Below, piece after piece: positions 58,029-64,000 of a stretch of 64,000 nucleotides of DNA (its first letter is position 1; each line of letters begins with the position of its first letter). The notes below the pieces were generated by a model. The model was given only the letters and a program-made list of their open reading frames with translations. It did not search any database and was not told where the DNA came from. The stretch comes from Rhynchosporium graminicola (Eukaryota > Ascomycota > Leotiomycetes > Helotiales > Ploettnerulaceae). The stretch lies in assembly GCA_900074885.1 (NCBI GenBank), contig FJUW01000026.1, positions 434,001 through 498,000 of the forward strand, in the 5' to 3' direction. Both the position numbers and the translations under genes were made by a program.

Positions 58029-59655
58029 ATGTCTGAGGGGAGATTTCCGTTCCCTGTGAAGGATGATGAGCGTATCGCTAGAAGGAGAAGACGACAAGCT
58101 CTAGGTCATAGACAAGCACCTGCAGCAGACCCAGCGGCACCAGAATTAGGATCAGAAGACAGCGTCTCAGAAGGAGTCAGTTCTGCAAGTGAAGATGAAT
58201 CTTCATCTTCAGGTGCTTCTGGTCAGCCCCAAGCGCAGCCTCCACCTCCAGCTTCGTCTATTAGTGCGACTAGAAATAGGATAACGATGGTGAGATTTCC
58301 ATGGTCAATAACTTTACATGATGAGGCTAATACAAATAGACTGCCATTCTTCCACCTGCACAATCCTCATTAATGCCAGGGTTTTCGTCGTCGCAACGGC
58401 AAATTCCTACTCTGGTAAGTTGCACATCATTAATTGATGTCCATCTTACTTATACCATACTGTAGACTGCTATTCTTCCACCGGCACAGTCATCACTATT
58501 AACACAAGTTTCGTCAACGTCTTCACCCACGTCTATCACCCAGACTACATCAGCACAGAATGTGCAAACATCAGGCCAAGCCAGTCAAGATCAGCTGGCA
58601 GCCACGAAATCCCCTACAAGTCTGGCATCTGCATCATTGCCATTGTCAACGTCGAGTAGCGTAGCATCAACACCGCCCGCAGCTATTCCTGGCATCCCGG
58701 TAGGAATTGCGACATCAGCCTCCATAGCATTGACAACTGCAACATCCTTAATATCATCGTTAGCATCTACTGCTCCAACAGCGAGGGTTGCAACTTCAGC
58801 GAGTGCCTTGGGGGAGATCAAGGAAGTGCCATTTCAGGGCTCGCACTCGAAGGACGATAAGAGGCTCTCGAAACTCGTAGAAACAGTTATCATTGTTGCT
58901 TCCGTGGGAGGTCAGTAGTTCCCTTTCTCATGCCCTCTCCATCGAGACATTGTAGACTAACAACCATACCAGCTGCCTTTGCTCTGATTGCCTATTTCTT
59001 TTTTATGTACTACCAGAAGTCGAAACGACGCAAGCTTGAGGCTGACGCCAGTGCGCCAAACAATACGCGCTCTCTCTGGGGTGGTAGTGAGCCTGTTGCC
59101 GGACAAGGTGCACCTCAAATGGCTTCAACGCCAGCAACTGGCCCACTTCCAACCTATCACCCTCCTCCACTGAGACAACAAGCTCCAAGTCCAGATGAGA
59201 ATCCCTTCTCTGATCCTAACCCCGACCCAAGAAGACGCTCTGCTCTATCAAATAACACTGCAGACCGACAAGAACGACTAGTTAGAGTTCGCGCCGATCT
59301 TCTCGCACCGCGAGAACTTACAGGTGGTCTAATGCGCTCTGTTCCTCAAGGTCAAAGGAATCTCCCAGAACCCAACAGAGGACATATTCGAAAAGCAAGC
59401 GGAAATAACATTCTTGATTATCCACCTCCTCTGAGGGTAGGGAATGTATTTCCGGAAGCAAGGGTAGACGGTAATGACATATCTCGGAATCAGAGACTGG
59501 ATATCGAAGCTGGAGGCCAATGGGACGATTCCGTAACGATTGCACGGTATTCAACTGCGGAAACCGAGCGTTCAATACCGCACTGGCGAACGCCTAGTCA
59601 GTGGGTCACGGATCAAGCAAATAGGTCGCAGGGAATGAACAGACTTCCTGGTTGA
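58029..59655 (+). CDS. Ser/Thr-rich single-pass membrane protein, unknown function
   Basis: Exons 58029-58289, 58340-58414, 58466-58910 and 58973-59655 give 487 residues. The first ~90 residues are charged (MSEGRFPFPVKDDERIARRR then an acidic SSASEDESSSS run). Residues ~90-240 are Ser/Thr/Ala-rich, as in heavily O-glycosylated stalks. One membrane span follows: KLVETVIIVASVGGAAFALI then AYFFFMYYQKSKRRK, with the positive-inside flank marking the C-terminal side as cytosolic. The cytosolic part is Pro/Arg-rich and disordered. The layout resembles fungal cell-wall sensors of the Mid2/Wsc type, but no cysteine-rich ectodomain is present and the start has no signal peptide. A start at 57885 would add a hydrophobic N-terminus but reads through a CT-rich leader. 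Exon 2 duplicates the beginning of exon 3. Confidence 0.75.
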
Positions 59656-61569
59656 TGATAGATCTGACGAATGGTAGTATGGTACGATTCGTGGGGAGTG
59701 AGAATGTGGCAACAAAATGGAGAAGCAAACAGAAACTTCAAACTGTCTTTGGATTGTATCTTTTACGCGACCAGTACGCTCGTTATCAGTTGTGGTCTGA
59801 TATAATTACCCGAAAGCTATTTGTGATTTTGAAAATTGCCATCCTATTGATTGCAATGTGCTTTGATTTAGTACGTTTGCACTGAGGTCGTGAATGCAAA
59901 CATCTCGATCAGGAGGCATACTGAACAACTCTAGGATCTAAATGCTCGTGCCCATTCCTGTATTTAACACCCCTAGTAAGTGATTTTAAGTCTATCAAGC
60001 TAAATCAGCTAGCTATTCGTCCGGAAATTCGCATAGATCAGCTTGATAAAAGGCAAACAGAACTATATTATAACCAGAGGTAAATTAAAGAACTTCTAGT
60101 ATTTAGAGATCATACTATAGTTTTGATATTTATCCTAGTAGGATTTACGACAAGACTTGTACTTCACAGATGAATATTCACTCTCTAGACTATGAGCTCG
60201 CGAATCGCCTCGCAATAAGGTGGATTTGACTTCATTATCTCAAAATTATGAAATTATCGGCTAGAAAAGCCTTTCAGGGCCTTTCAGGGAAATTCGTATG
60301 GCATTTATTTGAATTTGATTTAGACCTTGGCTAGATTTAGACTTTGGCTAAAGTCCTCTAGGATTTTTTTTTGGAGAAGAAACTATGATGAAATCACATA
60401 AACACTTCGTGATTCTGAATTAGTAGGTTGTTCTCTTTTCTGGCGCTCTGCTCTTTTATCCGGCCCTTTCACAATCCTATCTAACTAGCAGAGCAGGACT
60501 GCTCTCTTTCAGCCAGTCGACCGCTTGCTAGCTCTATAGCTTTAGAAAGGTTGGTTAAGACATCTGAAACTTCAATACCGAAGAGGAAAACTGCAAGGGC
60601 CTGCCTGCAGTGTCTTCTATTGATTCAAAGGGACTGTTTCTTGACTGACATTTGAGTAGTTGGCGAACTCGTTGAATTTATTTACACTCCCTGTCTAAGA
60701 TTAAGGAATGATTAACAGCACCTAGCTAATATCTAACAAAAGGTATAATTAATCAACAATAGTTTGATATTGTTTAGCTTATATAAATCGGATAATGAAT
60801 AGCTAGTGATAAGTTCAAAGAAGTCTTAGTATAGACAATCTACGAGAGAAAAAAGTTACCGATCTTAGCGAAGCTAGAGTAATATCTTAAAAGAAGCTTA
60901 GATTTCGACTTTTTTATAAAGTCATCTTGAAGTTGAAGTCGTCATAAGTATTTCATATCGTTTCTATAAGAGGGAAGCAAATGCATAAAAACTTCGCTGA
61001 CTTTGCTTGATTCTCATGTCACGAAGTAGTCTGAGTGTCCTAGCCAACCTACTAGCTAGTTTCTATCATGATCAGGCAGACTTGTAGACCGCCTTAGTCA
61101 CCGCTTCAAAACTGCAAGTGGCTTAGCGTAAATCAAAGCGAACGCTCCCGCATTTAGCTCGAGCTGCCCAAAACATCATCGTCTAAAGCCTAGTGAAGTT
61201 CTAAAAGACTATTTGCAATAGGATATCACAACGTGAAGAGATAATTTCGCTTGAATATTATATTCTCTAAGGTGCGACGTTTCGAATGGATTATACGTCG
61301 TGGAAAACACTTGCGCGATCGATAGAGTAAAGTTCATTTAAGCGAAGTGCTATATTGCTTTAGCGATGTTGACATTCTGTAATTAGTCAAAAGTCGGGAC
61401 GACTAGGTCCACATAATGATTATCATAAGAATTATCTGCCGGAACATGAGGTAAAAAACTTCAGATTCACTTTATCTCCACACTTTGCGTCCTCATTGCT
61501 TCCACGAACATTAGAAATTCAGCTCACCGAACCTGCGCTCTTCCGCTCTCCCGACACATCTATATCGCC
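59656..61569. repeat. AT-rich gene-free stretch, RIP-like relic
   Basis: 1.9 kb with visibly lower GC than the flanking genes (for example 60721-60780 is about one quarter G+C), many TA dinucleotides and stop codons in all frames. It contains small tandem duplications (CCTTTCAGGG twice at 60270-60289; 17-bp repeat at 60318-60351). This composition is what repeat-induced point mutation leaves in ascomycetes, but no recognisable transposon protein or terminal repeat survives. The last 100 bp is the promoter of the next ORF. Confidence 0.4.
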
Positions 61570-62384
61570 ATGATCTCCAGGAGAGATTCGGAGTCTTTGA
61601 GAAGAAGAGCTGCCGAACGATGGAACGAGTCCGAGAAAGAGGCCGGCGTTACTACAGCGGACACCGAAGCCGAGAAGAGGAGCAGGGCGCACAGAACCTG
61701 GCTACAAGCAACCAAAGTTGTGGATACAGTGCCAACGAATCCTTGTGTCGCCTACTTCTCTGGAAGGCAATATAGCCCAGAAGGGGTGCCTCCCCAAGAG
61801 GAAATCAGTTCGCCCAAAGATGCTCGCCGGCCCCAGCGCTTGCCTGTGAGGGTTCTTAGCAATTTAGTGGAGTTGATTCAACGAGATGATGCCCGCGTAC
61901 TTGCTCTAGCAAGAGAGATTTCGGCGATGGGCTCTGGGAGGTTGGTGCAGGATGAACTTCACGTCGCTTCGCACGATCACGTCCAGAATGACGAAGGCAT
62001 TTTGGAACTGGAATCCGAACCTCGAGCTGGAATAGTTGTTGATGATCGATTTGCGAATGTAAGTGGTTGTCTGAAGCTCGGGTGTTGAAACGCACTAGTT
62101 TTCAGCCTCATGAGCTGACTATCCAGGTTGAGCCTAGAGCCTGCAACCTTAATTTTGGCACACTTGCAGCCACTGGACTGGGCCCACTTCCCATTTCCAA
62201 TCACCACCTGCATCGCAACAGACACCCTCCTCTTCACTCTTCCTCCGTAATATACTTGCCGCAGAAATACCCTCCGCCTCCAACTCGTCCTCCGCCTCCA
62301 ATTCCTGAAGATTCCAACATTTATACCGAATTCTGTCGAGGCTTCGGCCACATCGCCAACAACGAGCCCAGCCATGGAGAATAA
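61570..62384 (+). CDS. Hypothetical protein or N-terminal part of the downstream kinase
   Basis: Exon 61570-62058 (163 codons) is followed by a GTAAGT donor. The in-frame acceptors CAG at 62103-62105 or 62124-62126 continue the frame to TAA at 62382-62384; with the latter the product is 248 residues. It is charged and probably disordered: MISRRDSESLRRRAAERWNE, a helical RVLSNLVELIQRDDARVLAL stretch, and a Pro-rich end (YPPPPTRPPPPIPEDSNIY). No domain recognised. The stop overlaps the kinase ATG (62374) by 11 nt in a different frame, which is unusual for two independent fungal genes. Alternatively a donor at 62059 joined to an AG at 62309-62310 puts exon 1 in the kinase frame. I cannot tell these models apart. 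Confidence 0.5.
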
Positions 62385-64000
62385 CCGATTGACTGTTCGA
62401 TCTCCAGAGATCAACCAGATTCGCCTCAAGGCTATGGATGATGCTCGTCAAATGCAGGTCAGAGTAATTGAACATTGCAGAAAATCAAAGAGGGACCCTC
62501 CACCTTATGTATTGGAAGAGCTCATCGGCAAGGGCAGTTTTGGTCGGGTATACAAGGGGTCAGTCATTTCCAAATCACGTGTTGGGATGGTCACTGAGAT
62601 ACCTTGTGTCTAGAAAGAATGTGAATACGGCAGCAGTAGTTGCGATCAAGATCATTGACATCGACGAGAGCGATGCTATTAATCCGCGCAATGCAGATTC
62701 GTATAGCGAGTTCCTCAAAGAAATCAATGCATTGAAAGTATTGAGTGAGAAGAAGGCAAAAAATATCAACTTGGTTATTGATGCAATGCCTGTCAATCAA
62801 GCTATGTGGATGATCACCGAGTACTGTGGTGGCGGAAGCGTGGCCACTCTAGTAAGTAGAATTCCATTTCAAGTGAGGGAGACAACTGACATTTTTGAAG
62901 ATGAAACCGACGGCTCCAGGAGGCCTAAATGAGAAATGGATAATTCCGATTTTACGCGAGGCAGCCGTGGCAATCATGTGGGTACACGAGGCTGGGATCA
63001 TCCACCGTGATATAAAATGTACGTCCATCCGAAATTCTAAATCTTTCAATTGACAGACTGACGGCTTAGGCGCCAATGTACTCGTCACTGAGCAAGGTGA
63101 AGTCCAACTCTGCGATTTTGGTGTCGCCGGAGTGGTCGAGAGTAAGCTGGACAAGCGATCGACAATTATCGGAACGCCACATTGGATGGCACCAGAGCTT
63201 TTTGGCGCGTCGCCGAGTTATGGGAGCGAAGTCGACATCTGGGCGTTTGGATCTATGATATTTGAAATTGCGACTGGACTTCCTCCCAACGTCGCGAATG
63301 GTGTTTCATATGATCGACTCGGTAGTTACTTGCAGAAACATACGCCAAGGCTTGAGGGAGGGAATTACTCGAACAATTTACGGGACCTTGTAGCATATTG
63401 CCTTGAGGAAGATCCAAAGAAGCGTCCCACGATCGGCCAGGTTCAACGACATCCATACATTGCAAATACCAGCTCCTCATACCCAACTGTTACCCTCAAG
63501 ACACTTGTCGGATCCTTCAAAGTCTGGGAGTCTCGAGGCAATAGCCGTCATTCTTTGTTCATGCAACATGGTGCCCAAGGTCCCTCGTCAGCCAACGCCC
63601 CAAGGGATGAATGGAATTTCAATGGCACTGAACAATTTGAAGATAACGTTTGGGGTCAATATGGTGTAAAAGATGTTATTGAAACATACGGTAGCTCCGT
63701 TGTCGGATTTGTGGAAGAGACCGCGCGCCCGCCTGCCAAAGTGTCAAGACGACGCCCACCACCAGAAGCTCTTGGGCGGCTTCCAACGGTCCCCCTTGAG
63801 CAGATATTCGATCCGAAATCAAATATGAACTACATGTCCAATGCAAAGGGGCACTATGATTCGGCGCAAATGGGGCTCTCTGACAGATCAGACCTTCCTT
63901 TACGAGATGACTCTGCGCAACCTTCCATCCGTGATACCATGATCGATCTTGGTGGCCACAATATCGAAACGGGCCTTTCCAGCTTCCCTGAAATGGGCAC
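62374..64000 (+). CDS. STE20/GCK-family serine/threonine kinase (3' end cut by window edge)
   Basis: Exons 62374-62558, 62614-62851, 62901-63018 and 63070 to the window end. Kinase elements in order: Gly-loop IGKGSFGRVYKG (51-62), VAIK lysine, EYCGGGSVATL hinge, HRDIKCANVLV catalytic loop, CDFGVAG magnesium loop, and the STE20-type activation segment TIIGTPHWMAPELF, then VDIWAFGSMIFEIATGLPP. The catalytic domain is complete, and a long regulatory tail (around EQIFDPKSNMNYMSNAKGHY) continues beyond base 64000. The N-terminal block ARQMQVRVIEHCRKSKRDPP is characteristic of the filamentous-fungal germinal-centre kinase group that I associate with MST-1; these act upstream of septation/NDR kinase pathways. 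Introns 1-3 close in frame. The N-terminus may be longer (see the preceding entry). Confidence 0.9.

Noticed and set aside
60270..60289. CCTTTCAGGG direct repeat as target-site duplication of a transposon
   Set aside because: The two copies are directly adjacent with nothing between them, and no terminal inverted repeats or element body were found.

Overview
The window is nuclear DNA of a filamentous ascomycete, most likely a Helotiales-type leotiomycete (inferred from the character of the proteins, not from a database search). The evidence is gene density (about one gene per 2.5 kb), short introns (about 46-85 nt) with GTRNGT donors and CTAAC/CTGAC branch sites, and typically fungal proteins: a Zn(II)2Cys6 regulator, a HAK potassium transporter, HapC/HAP3 and Nup159. 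No tRNA, rRNA, CRISPR array or intact transposon was seen.

Layout. 1-13 kb: 3'-truncated FAD monooxygenase (-), NUP159 (-), proteasome beta-2 PUP1 (+), Zn2Cys6 transcription factor (+). 12.5-24 kb, all minus: HAK potassium transporter, Wss1-like WLM metalloprotease, SWR1-complex subunit Vps71, a small mitochondrial-type protein, and PDI with HDEL. 24-40 kb: a 2.5-kb gene-free stretch, a large serine-rich orphan protein (+), then the divergent pair MON1 (-) / DOP1 (+), both endomembrane trafficking factors. 40-54.5 kb: TGS1 (-), RRN3 (-), HAP3 (-), prefoldin 2 (-) divergent with CMC2 (+), TMEM14-like (-) divergent with OST2/DAD1 (+), and GRASP homologue GRH1 (-). 54.5-61.5 kb is more accessory: a decayed F-box-like gene, a single-pass membrane protein with a duplicated exon, and an AT-rich, RIP-like gene-free stretch. 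61.5-64 kb: an unknown ORF whose 3' end overlaps the start of a GCK/STE20-type kinase that runs off the window.

Most genes are conserved housekeeping functions: nuclear pore, proteasome, ER folding and glycosylation, Golgi/vacuole trafficking, rRNA and snRNA synthesis, mitochondrial assembly. Several are head to head over 200-600 bp and probably share promoters. No operon-like pathway or biosynthetic cluster is present.

The unusual signals are in gene architecture. Two consecutive 8-nt microexons encode the PDI active-site approach. An 11-nt microexon and a long intron with an in-frame alternative N-terminus occur in HAP3. One initiator exon contributes only ATG. A duplicated exon has purely synonymous differences. 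An upstream ORF could be spliced onto the kinase. Exon coordinates were derived by hand from splice signals and reading-frame closure; they are predictions.
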